This document shows positions 25,517 to 33,988 of a DNA stretch of 64,000 bases, piece by piece; the stretch's first letter is position 1; each line of letters begins with the position of its first letter. Source of the stretch: RGIG1902 sp034926865 (GTDB taxonomy: Bacteria; Bacillota; Clostridia; Oscillospirales; Butyricicoccaceae); NCBI GenBank assembly GCA_034926865.1, contig JAYFQP010000004.1, forward strand, positions 62,001 through 126,000, in the 5' to 3' direction. The notes beneath the pieces were generated by a model. The model saw nothing but the letters and a program-made list of their open reading frames with translations. It was not told the origin of the DNA and ran no database searches. The position numbers were made by a program, and so were the translations under genes.

Positions 25517-27471
25517 TAAGGCAAAATAGCCGCGTTATCCTTGACAACATAAGCGGCCAGCGGGCTTTCGAAACAGTGGCAGAGATATCTACATATCACC
25601 GCATACAGGCTTCCACTGGCTTTCGCGCCGCGGCAAATCACTGCAAAAGCAAACTCGAGCGAATAGGAATAAAGGCTGATGTACTGTCATATCCAGCCAC
25701 CGAAACAGACATTTTCGGCACATATCCATCCTTTCAGGAATGGGACTGCCGATCTGCGTGGTGCGACCTTGTCTATCCCGAAGAGCGCCGCATAGCTGAT
25801 TTTGACGCCTGTGCTATGTCCGTAATCCAAAAAAGCGCCCCCTGCGACTATCGTAACAATCCGCTTGAAATAGTGATGCTCGATAAGGGCCAGAAGGAAG
25901 ATTCATATAAGAATGTCGATTTTAATGGAAAGATCGTCTTCACCCGTGGCAATATTGACGAGGTTTATAGCTGGGTTGTCGAGAAGAAAGGTGCTTTGGG
26001 TCTCATAACCGACTATGTTCTGACACAGGAGCATGTGCGCTCACGCCATGATCAGGTTGACACCCTTCGCTATACCTCCTTTTGGTGGAAGCCGGGGCTG
26101 AAAAAGGCCTTTGGCTTTGTCCTCTCACCCAGAGAAGGCGACCGTCTTGCTGCCCTTTGCTCAGAACTTGCTAAAAAAGGAGAACGCCCTCTTGTTAAAT
26201 GCCATATAGATTCAAGCATTTATGACGGACACATTGAAAACGTTACGGCTCTCCTTCCCGGAAGTCTTGATGAAGAGATTCTGTTAGTGGGACATTTATG
26301 CCATCCGCGCTCTTCGGCAAACGACAACGCAAGCGGCTCTGCCTGTGTTATTGAAGCCGTTAAAACTATCAAAGACCTTGTAGAATCAGCAAAGCTTCCC
26401 CCCCTTAAAAGAAGTATAAGGCTTCTTCTCGTTCCCGAGTTCACCGGCACCTACGCTTATCTTGACTCTATAGGCAGTGCCTCAAAAAAAATAAAGGCAG
26501 CCTTCAACCTTGATATGGTGGGCGGCAGGCAGCAGCATGGCTACGGCCCCATAACTATAACCGACCTTCCGATGATGACTCCCGGTTTCGTCTCCGATGC
26601 AGCCGCAACTGTCCTTGATGAGATAAAGCATCAGGTCATCGGCATGATGCCGGAATCCTATTGCCCGATGTTCAACAGCCATATGACTGAATACAGCGGC
26701 GGCAGCGACCATGTGGTGTTAAGCGATCCGCAAACCAATATCCCCTGCCTGATGATGGGGCAGTGGCCTGATAAGTTTTACCATACCAGCTCCGATACGC
26801 TTGCCATGGTTGACCCATATATTCTTTCACGCTCGGCGGCCCTGGCTGCAGGCTATGCCTACTCTCTTGCGAACCTCGAGCCCGCCGATATAGGCGATAT
26901 CTGCAATACAGGCCTTAAACGCGCCGCTGAATACGTCACAGATCTTCAGACGAAACTTACTCGCGGAACGCTTGATCATAAGTTCTATGCCGGGAGGCTG
27001 CGGCTTTATACAAATTGGCGAACGGCCTCTATCGACAGCTTTTCAACTTGGTTCGACAGTGACCTAAAAGATGAACTGGAAGCCGAAAAATCCCGGCTTA
27101 ACTCCCTCATTAAGGCCATCACAGGCTATAACCCCATTACAAAGCCTGTCAAAAATATCATAACCGATTCACAGGCCAGAAAATATAATATCGTCGCCAA
27201 AAGGATGAAGACCGTCCCCGTAAAGATAAAAAAACTATCGGGGATGCACACGCCAGAGCTAAACGCCGAAACAGAAAGCTTCTGCCGCAAATACTTCCCC
27301 CGGCTTGGCAATGCTGTGTCTTCCGCCATAGACTATTATATCGATGGCAGAAGGACGTCTTCCGAGGTTGCTCGGGATGTAGGTTATGAGTTCGGCATAT
27401 ACGACCCTGAGGCTGTAGACTCCTACATACGCCTGCTTATTAAGCTGGGGCTTGCCCAGGAGGTAAAATAG
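25513..27471 (+). CDS. M28-like zinc aminopeptidase with PA-type insert
   Basis: 652 residues. The N-terminal ~250 include a PA-like protease-associated segment. The peptidase core shows the M28 metal ligands GHLCHPRSSANDNASG (His261 or His264, Asp271), VPEF (Glu309), NLDMVGG (Asp334) and a later FYHTSSDT histidine. The C-terminal ~150 residues form an extra helical, winged-helix-like domain, as in DUF4910-type peptidases. No signal peptide, so intracellular. Four-base overlap with iorB places it in the amino acid oxidation operon, where it could supply free amino acids from peptides. Substrate unknown. Confidence 0.85.
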   Translation: MIRQNSRVILDNISGQRAFETVAEISTYHRIQASTGFRAAANHCKSKLERIGIKADVLSYPATETDIFGTYPSFQEWDCRSAWCDLVYPEERRIADFDACAMSVIQKSAPCDYRNNPLEIVMLDKGQKEDSYKNVDFNGKIVFTRGNIDEVYSWVVEKKGALGLITDYVLTQEHVRSRHDQVDTLRYTSFWWKPGLKKAFGFVLSPREGDRLAALCSELAKKGERPLVKCHIDSSIYDGHIENVTALLPGSLDEEILLVGHLCHPRSSANDNASGSACVIEAVKTIKDLVESAKLPPLKRSIRLLLVPEFTGTYAYLDSIGSASKKIKAAFNLDMVGGRQQHGYGPITITDLPMMTPGFVSDAAATVLDEIKHQVIGMMPESYCPMFNSHMTEYSGGSDHVVLSDPQTNIPCLMMGQWPDKFYHTSSDTLAMVDPYILSRSAALAAGYAYSLANLEPADIGDICNTGLKRAAEYVTDLQTKLTRGTLDHKFYAGRLRLYTNWRTASIDSFSTWFDSDLKDELEAEKSRLNSLIKAITGYNPITKPVKNIITDSQARKYNIVAKRMKTVPVKIKKLSGMHTPELNAETESFCRKYFPRLGNAVSSAIDYYIDGRRTSSEVARDVGYEFGIYDPEAVDSYIRLLIKLGLAQEVK

Positions 27472-27933
27472 ATGGGTGCGGAAGACCGTATAAAGGAACT
27501 GGGGCTTACTCTGCCGGAAGTTTCCTCTCCTATCGGCTCATACGTTACAGCTAAAAGGCAAGGTAATACCCTCTATCTTTCAGGGTCGGGCCCTATAGTA
27601 GGAGGCAAAGCCCTTTATCAGGGAAAGGTCGGGGCCGAAATAAGCTCAGAGGAGGCCTATGAAGCAGCAAAAATATCCGCTCTTAACCTTATAGCCGTAC
27701 TCAAGCATGAACTCGGAAATCTCGACAAAGTCAAATCAATAGTAAAGCTTCTCGGATTTGTTGCATGTGCTCCGGAATTTTACAACCAGCCTTCGGCAAT
27801 AAACGGAGCTTCTGACCTTCTGGTTAAAGTATTTGGAGAAAAAGGCCGTCACGCCCGTTCTGCTATTGGCGTATATTCGCTGCCGATGAACATACCTGTG
27901 GAGATCGAGATGATCGTGGACACGGAGGAATAG
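27472..27933 (+). CDS. RidA/YjgF family protein
   Basis: 153-residue member of the Rid superfamily, enamine/imine deaminases that protect PLP enzymes from reactive intermediates. The conserved arginine lies in HARSAIGVYSLPMNIPVEIE. It begins immediately after the peptidase stop with GGAGG, and sits next to a PLP-dependent class V aminotransferase homologue, matching the usual Rid-PLP partnership. Confidence 0.9.
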   Translation: MGAEDRIKELGLTLPEVSSPIGSYVTAKRQGNTLYLSGSGPIVGGKALYQGKVGAEISSEEAYEAAKISALNLIAVLKHELGNLDKVKSIVKLLGFVACAPEFYNQPSAINGASDLLVKVFGEKGRHARSAIGVYSLPMNIPVEIEMIVDTEE

Positions 27934-27936
27934 CCT

Positions 27937-29109
27937 ATGGACTGGGTAAATGAGCTTCGCATGCAGACTCCCGTATGCAAAAAATGTATATATCTTGACT
28001 GCGCCTATGACTGCGGAGGAACCACCTTTGCGGCATCGGCCGCTCAGCAGTATTTTGAAGACTGGTCACGCTCTGCTTCTCTTGTTGAAAGGGGCGGCCC
28101 GGGACGTAAAAGCTTCTTTGATAAGGCCGACGAGACAAGATCGCTTATCTGCCGTCTTATCGGAGCCCGCGACCCAAAAGAGGTCTGCTTCACCCGAAAT
28201 ACCAATGAGGGAATAAGCCATATCCTTATGGGTTTTGATGATTTCAAGCCCGGGGACAATATAATAACTGCAGATATAGAACACCCATCCGTCCTTATGC
28301 CTTGCCTAAATGCAGAAAAGCTAAAAGGGGTCGAATGCCGTATAATTAGGGCTGAAAAAGGCGAATACCTTCCCCCAGAGCTTTATATAAATGCATGTGA
28401 TAGCCATACAAGGATGATAGTCTTAAGCCATGTCCAATCGAGCAACGGATATAAGACTGACCTCAAAGCTATAGGTGACTATTGCCGCAATATGGGCATA
28501 TACCTTATCGTTGATGCAATCCAAAGCCTTGGTTTTTCTGTATTTGAGGCCGAAAAATGGGGGGCCTCGGCAGTATCAGCTGGAGGATATAAGGGCATTT
28601 TGGCCGGAGAAAGCGCGGCATTCCTCTGGTGTTCCCAGGCGCTTCTTGAACACATCTGGCCAACATATACAGCGGCTGGAGCTGCCATGACGGTAGATAA
28701 ATCTAAGGAAAAATGGGAGCTAACCTGTACCGATACAAAATGGGCAAGAAAACTTGAAAATAGCTCTCTTGACGCGCCGGGTATATATGTGCTATATTCA
28801 GGGATAAGCACGGTTTTAAGAATCGGGCCAATGAATATAGAAAAACATATAAGGACACTTTATGAGATGCTCTATGATGGGCTTGTTTCCATGGGGATAC
28901 AGCCCATCACTCCTAGGGACGAAGCTTCGAGCTGTGCCTCGATCGCTTTTGATATGCCAAGCAAAGAAGACTTTTTTGTTTTTATGCGCAGTCATGGGGT
29001 TGCAATGACATGTTCCCGCTTGCTGCGACTGTCTATTGGAGCCTTCAATACGGCAGATGACATACAAAAAGCCCTTTCAAATATATGGAGCTATCTAAAC
29101 GTGCATTAA
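27937..29109 (+). CDS. PLP-dependent class V aminotransferase-fold enzyme
   Basis: 390-residue fold-type I PLP enzyme of the cysteine desulfurase/class V group. It has EVCFTRNTNEGI (phosphate/PLP segment), IEHPSVLMP, VDAIQSLG with the PLP-contact Asp, and the Schiff-base lysine in SAGGYKG. The N-terminal CKKC and CAYDCGG cysteines are unusual. There is no downstream IscU/SufU-like gene, so an aminotransferase, lyase or desulfurase role in feeding IorAB is possible. Starts 3 bp after ridA with GGAGG. Confidence 0.85.
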   Translation: MDWVNELRMQTPVCKKCIYLDCAYDCGGTTFAASAAQQYFEDWSRSASLVERGGPGRKSFFDKADETRSLICRLIGARDPKEVCFTRNTNEGISHILMGFDDFKPGDNIITADIEHPSVLMPCLNAEKLKGVECRIIRAEKGEYLPPELYINACDSHTRMIVLSHVQSSNGYKTDLKAIGDYCRNMGIYLIVDAIQSLGFSVFEAEKWGASAVSAGGYKGILAGESAAFLWCSQALLEHIWPTYTAAGAAMTVDKSKEKWELTCTDTKWARKLENSSLDAPGIYVLYSGISTVLRIGPMNIEKHIRTLYEMLYDGLVSMGIQPITPRDEASSCASIAFDMPSKEDFFVFMRSHGVAMTCSRLLRLSIGAFNTADDIQKALSNIWSYLNVH

Positions 29110-29119
29110 GGGTTTAGTT

Positions 29120-29758
29120 ATGACTAAGGATTTTATCAAGGCAGTGCTGGCAGGAATTTTCATCGCCATCGGGGGGACAGTTTACCTGTCTCTTTACTCC
29201 GTCAGCAAAATCGCAGGTGCCACGGCATTCACTATAGGGCTCTTTATGATATGCGTTTTCAAGCTGAATCTTTTTACAGGTAAAGTAGGATATCTGGCAC
29301 GCTGTAAAAAAGAAGAAGTTCCAAAATACCTTCTCTTTTTGCTAAGCACCTTTATAGGCAACATTATTGGTACTGCATTAAGCGCCACACTTCTTAAACT
29401 TACTAGGCTTAAGATCGCCGAGGCCGCTTCCGCAATTACGGAAATTAAACTTGGAGACGGCACAGCCAGCATATTTATCCTTGCGATATTTTGCGGAATG
29501 CTGATGTTTACGGCTGTAGAATGCTTCGCAAGAATAAATGACAGCTTTGGCAAATACCTGGCGCTTCTATTTTGCGTTTCCGTTTTTATTCTCTGTGGCT
29601 TTGAGCATTGCATCGCCAATATGTTTTATTACGCCCTTGCCGGAAAGCTCTTTAGCCTTGAGGGGCTTTCTTCGATAGTTGTAATAGCCCTTGGCAATAC
29701 ATTTGGGGCACTATGTTTCAGCCTGCCTTTATTCAGGGTATTTGAAAAGCAGCAATAG
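29120..29758 (+). CDS. Formate/nitrite transporter (FNT) family channel
   Basis: 212-residue six-helix FNT channel. Signature motifs are LNLFTGKVGYL and GFEHCIANMFY, the latter carrying the central histidine. FNT proteins pass small monovalent anions such as formate, nitrite, hydrosulfide or lactate. As last gene of the buk-ptb-ior operon, it may export the carboxylate end product or import a precursor; this is inference from context. Confidence 0.9.
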   Translation: MTKDFIKAVLAGIFIAIGGTVYLSLYSVSKIAGATAFTIGLFMICVFKLNLFTGKVGYLARCKKEEVPKYLLFLLSTFIGNIIGTALSATLLKLTRLKIAEAASAITEIKLGDGTASIFILAIFCGMLMFTAVECFARINDSFGKYLALLFCVSVFILCGFEHCIANMFYYALAGKLFSLEGLSSIVVIALGNTFGALCFSLPLFRVFEKQQ

Positions 29759-29801
29759 TCTGCTTTCTATAGTAAAGCCTCAGTAGGACAAACAAGATAA
29801 C

Positions 29802-29855
29802 GGTTTATATAAGATGCGCCCGCCGGATATCCTGCGGGCGCATCTTATATAAACC
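29802..29855. terminator. Long bidirectional terminator after the ior operon
   Basis: 22-bp stem (GGTTTATATAAGATG... with its complement) with a 10-nt loop and A/T runs on both sides; serves the plus-strand operon and probably the MerR gene. Confidence 0.85.
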
Positions 29856-29929
29856 TCAAAAAAATATCCTCTGTCTGATCAGTTTTCTAACAGAATACCA
29901 AGACACGTTCTGTTCTGCAAACAGGCTGC

Positions 29930-30670
29930 CTATCTGCTTTTGCAGTATGAAGTTATGGCCCGGGAAATAAACTCCGCCGTACCCTCGCCATATTGATCCA
30001 GATTTTTCTTGAATCTTTCATCGCCTACATACATCTGCCCAAGACCTGAGAGTATTTCATCGGTACAGACATAATAGTTTTCGCTAATATGCTTCTGCCA
30101 CTGTGCCACGAGCCCCTGAGCTTCTTTTCCTGCGGGATCTTCAGTTCGCGCTGATGCAAAATGCCTCAATATATCTTCCATAGCTCCCCCTATCTTCTTC
30201 CAGTCTTCGGAGCCATATGAGGCTGTTTTTTGAGAGCTTTGTTTATACGCCTCGGTATTTCCCCAGCGCTCCTGTACTTCTTTTTTATACTTTTCCTTCT
30301 GCTCCTCAATTTTTTCCATGCTGAACTCATTAAAGTTCATATTTTGCTCTCCTTTCAAAATATTGTCAATAAGACCTATCAACCCGTCAATTCGTCCGCG
30401 TTTTTCATACAACAGATTTCTATGCTTTTCAAGCGCCTGGTCCCGATTATAACCGGGGCTTTCAATAATTTTCTTTATATCCTCAAGCGAAAAATCAAGC
30501 TCTCTGAAAAACATGATTTCCTGAAGCCGTGAAATCTCCTTTTCGCCATAATAACGATAACCGTTTTCTTTATCTTTGGGCGGACAAAGAAGCCCGATTT
30601 TGTCATAGTAATGCAGGGCTCTTACGGTAACTCCTGTTATTTTAGAAACATCGTTGATTTTGTAACCCAC
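29930..30670 (-). CDS. MerR-family regulator with TipAS-like effector domain
   Basis: 246 residues. The N-terminal MerR winged helix (INDVSKITGVTVRALHYYDKIGLLCPPK) and dimerisation helix are followed by a TipAS antibiotic-binding-type domain (EFSMEKIEEQKEKYKKEVQERWG onward). TipA-type regulators bind drugs and self-activate. GTG start at 30670 with AGGAGG. No resistance gene is adjacent, so its target is unknown. Confidence 0.9.
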   Translation of the reverse strand: MGYKINDVSKITGVTVRALHYYDKIGLLCPPKDKENGYRYYGEKEISRLQEIMFFRELDFSLEDIKKIIESPGYNRDQALEKHRNLLYEKRGRIDGLIGLIDNILKGEQNMNFNEFSMEKIEEQKEKYKKEVQERWGNTEAYKQSSQKTASYGSEDWKKIGGAMEDILRHFASARTEDPAGKEAQGLVAQWQKHISENYYVCTDEILSGLGQMYVGDERFKKNLDQYGEGTAEFISRAITSYCKSR

Positions 30671-30844
30671 AAGTACCTCCTGTTTTACGAGATGTCATAA
30701 GCTTATTGTCTCTCATGCATAAAGCATATACTATGACGCTGCGTTAGAGTCAAGAGTTTTTTGAAAAGAAAGCAAAATAAAAGCACCGAGCTAAAGCCGA
30801 TGCAAAAATACAATATATGAAAGCTTTTAACAGTTGCTTGCAAA

Positions 30845-31284
30845 ATAAAAAAAGAGATGACACACAATTGTTTCTTTACACAATCATGTGTCATCTCAAA
30901 GAATCCTTGTTATCTAACATCTTTTTAACCTCTCTTTCTTAGATTTTTGACGCTTAGGGCAAGATTTCAAGCTAGCTTTTAGGAAATATAACCGGTTTCA
31001 GATATAACCTCTGGAGAGAATAAGAAAAACTATTTTGGAATGTATGAAGGTCGATTATACCCTCTTTCGATACTTCCATTTAGATCCAAGCCCTAACGCC
31101 TTTCGCACCATACTTTTGCCAGCACGCCGCCTTGTTCCGCGATCTCTATGTAAATTAATATTGCCCATTTGCTTGTGGGCCTTTCCTCAAAAAGTGAGGC
31201 ATCTCAAGATCGGCAACGACATCATCAGCTAAAACATGGAGCATAAGGATTTACCTGTACATTGGAATCATCCTCTCTCTTTAT
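30845..31284 (-). ncRNA. Candidate non-coding RNA with promoter and intrinsic terminator
   Basis: A consensus minus-strand promoter (31291-31319) faces a ~430-nt segment that ends in a strong terminator (stem GAGATGACACA...TGTGTCATCTC at 30852-30897, then T7). No ORF over ~40 codons with a ribosome binding site is present. Internal hairpins such as GCCTCAC..TGAGG and GCCCA..TGGGC occur near 31150-31200. It does not match my recollection of RNase P, tmRNA, 6S or SRP RNA. Short peptides (for example MLHVLADDVVADLEMPHF..., 29 codons) are possible but lack support. It could also be a relic leader of a lost gene. Confidence 0.45.
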
Positions 31285-31290
31285 GGATAT

Positions 31291-31319
31291 AATATACCAT
31301 TATCTTAAACTTTTGTCAA
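31291..31319 (-). promoter_or_regulatory. Strong promoter of the candidate ncRNA
   Basis: TTGACA, 17 bp, TATATT on the minus strand. The flanking 31320-31633 holds nothing else recognisable. Confidence 0.75.
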
Positions 31320-31633
31320 GTATTTTTGTGTAATTTGATAAAAGCTAGATGAAGTAATAAATATTCACGGCATTCGGGTAAATACCCAACAAAATAGAAT
31401 TCTCCTTAAATCTGTTTTCGCGGGTACTGGGCTCACTCCACAAATATCTTTGGCATAATCAATATATTCTCTCAGGCATTTCCCTATTACATTTTATGTC
31501 CCCTGTTATAATTTGTTCCGGCAACAATAATCGAAAGCTTTTTCACAATTATAGCATATAAGAAACCTCAACGGAAAAATATACAGGCCCCGCGCCATAT
31601 GAAGCGCAAAGCCTGTATCAGTTATTTTTTTAT

Positions 31634-31777
31634 TTAATTCTCCTGTGGCGGTTCCTTATCTTTGCAGAACAAATTAAGCATAACCATTGAGCCAATAATA
31701 ACCAGTGTAACAACAAAAATACCCGCCATGCCCTTTACCATATATGGCAGCGTATACATAAATGCGTTTATATCCAT
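31634..31777 (-). CDS. Small OadG-like subunit of a sodium-pump decarboxylase
   Basis: 47-residue single-helix protein (MDINAFMYTLPYMVKGMAGI... then a VVTLVIIGSMVMLNLF helix and a short polar, proline-containing tail). It starts 12 bp after the oadB stop with GAGGAAATT upstream. Gamma subunits of oxaloacetate/methylmalonyl-CoA decarboxylases have exactly this plan: one N-terminal membrane helix and a short cytosolic tail, here very short. Confidence 0.75.
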   Translation of the reverse strand: MDINAFMYTLPYMVKGMAGIFVVTLVIIGSMVMLNLFCKDKEPPQEN

Positions 31778-31789
31778 AATTTCCTCTCC

Positions 31790-32911
31790 TTAACCAAAAA
31801 AGTTCAAAATCAGGCCGCCGGCAATTACCGAGGCGATCTGGCCGGAAACATTTGCGCCCACGGCATGCATCAAGAGAAAATTGCTTTTATCCTCTGCAAG
31901 TCCCATTTTATGCACTACTCTTGCAGACATGGGAAAAGCCGATATTCCGGCTGCCCCTATCATTGGATTGACCTTTTTCTTTGAGAACAAATTGATTAAT
32001 TTGGCAAAAAGCACGCCTCCTGCCGTATCAAAAACGAAAGCTACAAGCCCAAGCCCAAGTATCATCAGCGTTTTTGGATTGAGAAATGCATCAGCGGTCA
32101 TCTTTGCGGAAACGGTGATACCAAGAAACAGAGTAATCAGGTTGGCAAGTACCTTCTGCGCCGTATCAGACAGCGAGTTAAGCACGCCGCACTCTCTGAC
32201 AAGATTTCCAAACATTAAAAAGCCAACAAGCGCCAGCGATCTCGGTGAAACCAATCCCGTGATTATAGTAACAACGATCGGGAAAAGTATCTTGGATGTA
32301 TGGCTTACCTTAACGCTCGTATAATCCATGCGGATAAGGCGTTCCTTCTTTGTAGTAAGTAGCCTGATGACAGGCGGCTGTACGATGGGAACGAGGGCCA
32401 TATACGAATATGCCGCCACTATTATTGGCCCCAGATAAGCGGATTTAAAGAAATTTGCAACAAATATGGATGTGGGGCCGTCAGCCGCGCCGATTATGGC
32501 GATGGAGGCGGCATCCTTAATATCAAAACCTAAAAGAGACGCCATAGATAAAGTGAAGAATATGCCAAACTGAGCAGCAGCGCCAAATAACATAAGCTTC
32601 GGATTTGACAGCAACGGCGTAAAATCTATCATAGCGCCAATACCGATAAAAAGAAGAAGCGGGAAAAGCTCGTTTGCAATGCCTGAGTCAAACAGCAAAT
32701 CAATTATGCCCACCTCTTCAAGTCCCTCATGTATCTGAGTTATGGCGCCTGACATAGGCAGGTTTACAAGTATCGCTCCAAAGCCCATAGGCAGCAGCAA
32801 AGTAGGCTCCATATCTTTTTTGATGGCCAGATATATGAGAGTTCCTCCCACCAGCCACATAATCACCTGTCGAAACTCCAGGTTCATAATATTACCGAAA
32901 AGTGCTTCCAT
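31790..32911 (-). CDS. oadB: Sodium-ion-translocating decarboxylase, beta subunit
   Basis: 373-residue polytopic membrane protein of the OadB/GcdB/MmdB family, which couples carboxybiotin decarboxylation to Na+ export. The family signature IIGAADGPTSIFV is at 139-151, and the C-terminal NPMIGAAGISAFPMSARVV with the second conserved half is present. The start has GAAAGGA upstream. The alpha (carboxyltransferase) and biotin carrier subunits are not nearby, so the substrate (oxaloacetate, glutaconyl-CoA or methylmalonyl-CoA) is undetermined. Confidence 0.94.
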   Translation of the reverse strand: MEALFGNIMNLEFRQVIMWLVGGTLIYLAIKKDMEPTLLLPMGFGAILVNLPMSGAITQIHEGLEEVGIIDLLFDSGIANELFPLLLFIGIGAMIDFTPLLSNPKLMLFGAAAQFGIFFTLSMASLLGFDIKDAASIAIIGAADGPTSIFVANFFKSAYLGPIIVAAYSYMALVPIVQPPVIRLLTTKKERLIRMDYTSVKVSHTSKILFPIVVTIITGLVSPRSLALVGFLMFGNLVRECGVLNSLSDTAQKVLANLITLFLGITVSAKMTADAFLNPKTLMILGLGLVAFVFDTAGGVLFAKLINLFSKKKVNPMIGAAGISAFPMSARVVHKMGLAEDKSNFLLMHAVGANVSGQIASVIAGGLILNFFG

Positions 32912-33211
32912 AAAGGGATTTTCCTTTCTAAAACAAATACAATTCTTTTGTTAATACGGTGATACATTTCACAACTAAGGTATATCAATATGCCTTGTCA
33001 TTTGCTGACATTCCGCAATTAGCAATGCAGCATATGTTCTGTTTTCGGATGATAAAAAAATCTGACAGGTCTCTGTCTGCTCAACTATCTTTTGTTTTGC
33101 ATAAATTTTACATCTGATAAGTCTTAACGTGGTATAATATATAATTATAAATTGATTTTTCTATCTGCTTTTAAAAGCAGCTAAATACGCAACCAATAGG
33201 AGGAACTGGTT
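32912..33211. other. Divergent intergenic region oadB / nitroreductase
   Basis: 300 bp. An extended -10-like TGGTATAAT at 33130-33138 faces the plus-strand nitroreductase. No other feature seen. Confidence 0.45.
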
Positions 33212-33880
33212 ATGGAAATTATAGAAGCTATAAAAAACAGACATTCCGTCAGAGATTATTCCAGCCGAAGCATAGAAGAGCTGCTGATTACCGAGCTTCA
33301 GCGGGAAATCGACGCATGTAACAAGGAAAGCGGGCTACATATACAGCTGATCACAGAAGAGCCTAAGGCTTTCGGCGGGTTTATGGCACACTACGGAAAA
33401 ATCAAAGGGGTAAACAATTACATTGCCCTTGTAGGCCCAAAAACTCCGCAGCTTGACGAGAAGATCGGCTATTACGGAGAACGAGTAGCTCTTAAGGCTC
33501 AAACACTCGGCCTTAATACCTGCTGGGTGGCCTTGACCTATAGCAAAGGCAAAAGCCGACACGCGATCAACTCAGGCGAAAAGCTCGTATGCGTGCTCGC
33601 CCTCGGCTATGGTAAAACGCAGGGCACTCCCCACAAAAGCAAACCCATGGAATCTCTCTGCCTCACAGATGTCCCTATGCCTGAATGGTTCAACTCCGGC
33701 ATGAAATCAGCCCTTCTTGCTCCTACGGCCATAAATCAGCAAAAGTTTTTGATTACTCTTTCAAATGGAAAAGTATCGGCAAAAACCACAGGAGGCTTTT
33801 ACTCAAAAGTAGATCTGGGAATAGTCAAATACCATTTTGAAATAGGCGCAGGGAAAGCAAGCTTTGATTGGCAGGAGTAA
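33212..33880 (+). CDS. Nitroreductase-family protein
   Basis: 222-residue FMN-binding nitroreductase-like protein. It opens with EIIEAIKNRHSVRDYSSRSI, the phosphate-binding RxSVR of the family, and has TLGLNTCWVALTY and LALGYGKTQG. Start ATG has AGGAGG. It is shorter and more divergent than NfsA/B types and resembles the 'putative TM nitroreductase' group. The electron acceptor is not predictable. Confidence 0.85.
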   Translation: MEIIEAIKNRHSVRDYSSRSIEELLITELQREIDACNKESGLHIQLITEEPKAFGGFMAHYGKIKGVNNYIALVGPKTPQLDEKIGYYGERVALKAQTLGLNTCWVALTYSKGKSRHAINSGEKLVCVLALGYGKTQGTPHKSKPMESLCLTDVPMPEWFNSGMKSALLAPTAINQQKFLITLSNGKVSAKTTGGFYSKVDLGIVKYHFEIGAGKASFDWQE

Positions 33881-33895
33881 CAAAACATTTTAACT

Positions 33896-33916
33896 AAAAA
33901 ATAAGCCCATAAGGGC
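33896..33916 (-). terminator. Probable eno terminator
   Basis: Short GCCC-TTAT-GGGC stem followed on the minus strand by TTATTTTTT. Confidence 0.5.
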
Positions 33917-33953
33917 AAGCTTGCCACTGAAATTATGCTTGGCGGCAAGCAAT

Positions 33954-33981
33954 GGTCCCGGCTAAAGGCCGGGACCTTTTA
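33954..33981 (+). terminator. Terminator after the nitroreductase gene
   Basis: GGTCCCGGC-TAAAG-GCCGGGACC followed by T4. Confidence 0.8.
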
Positions 33982-33988
33982 TATATTC

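Noticed and set aside
31130..31220. Possible transposase or protein remnant in the same region (frames reading MLHVLADDVVADLEMPHF and IEIAEQGGVLAKVW)
   Set aside because: Fragments are short, in different frames and match nothing I recognise.
30845..31284. Possible RNase P RNA, tmRNA, 6S or SRP RNA
   Set aside because: A GAGGAAAGGCC string recalls RNase P, but the other conserved RNase P segments are missing, and no tmRNA-like ends or 6S/SRP shape are present.
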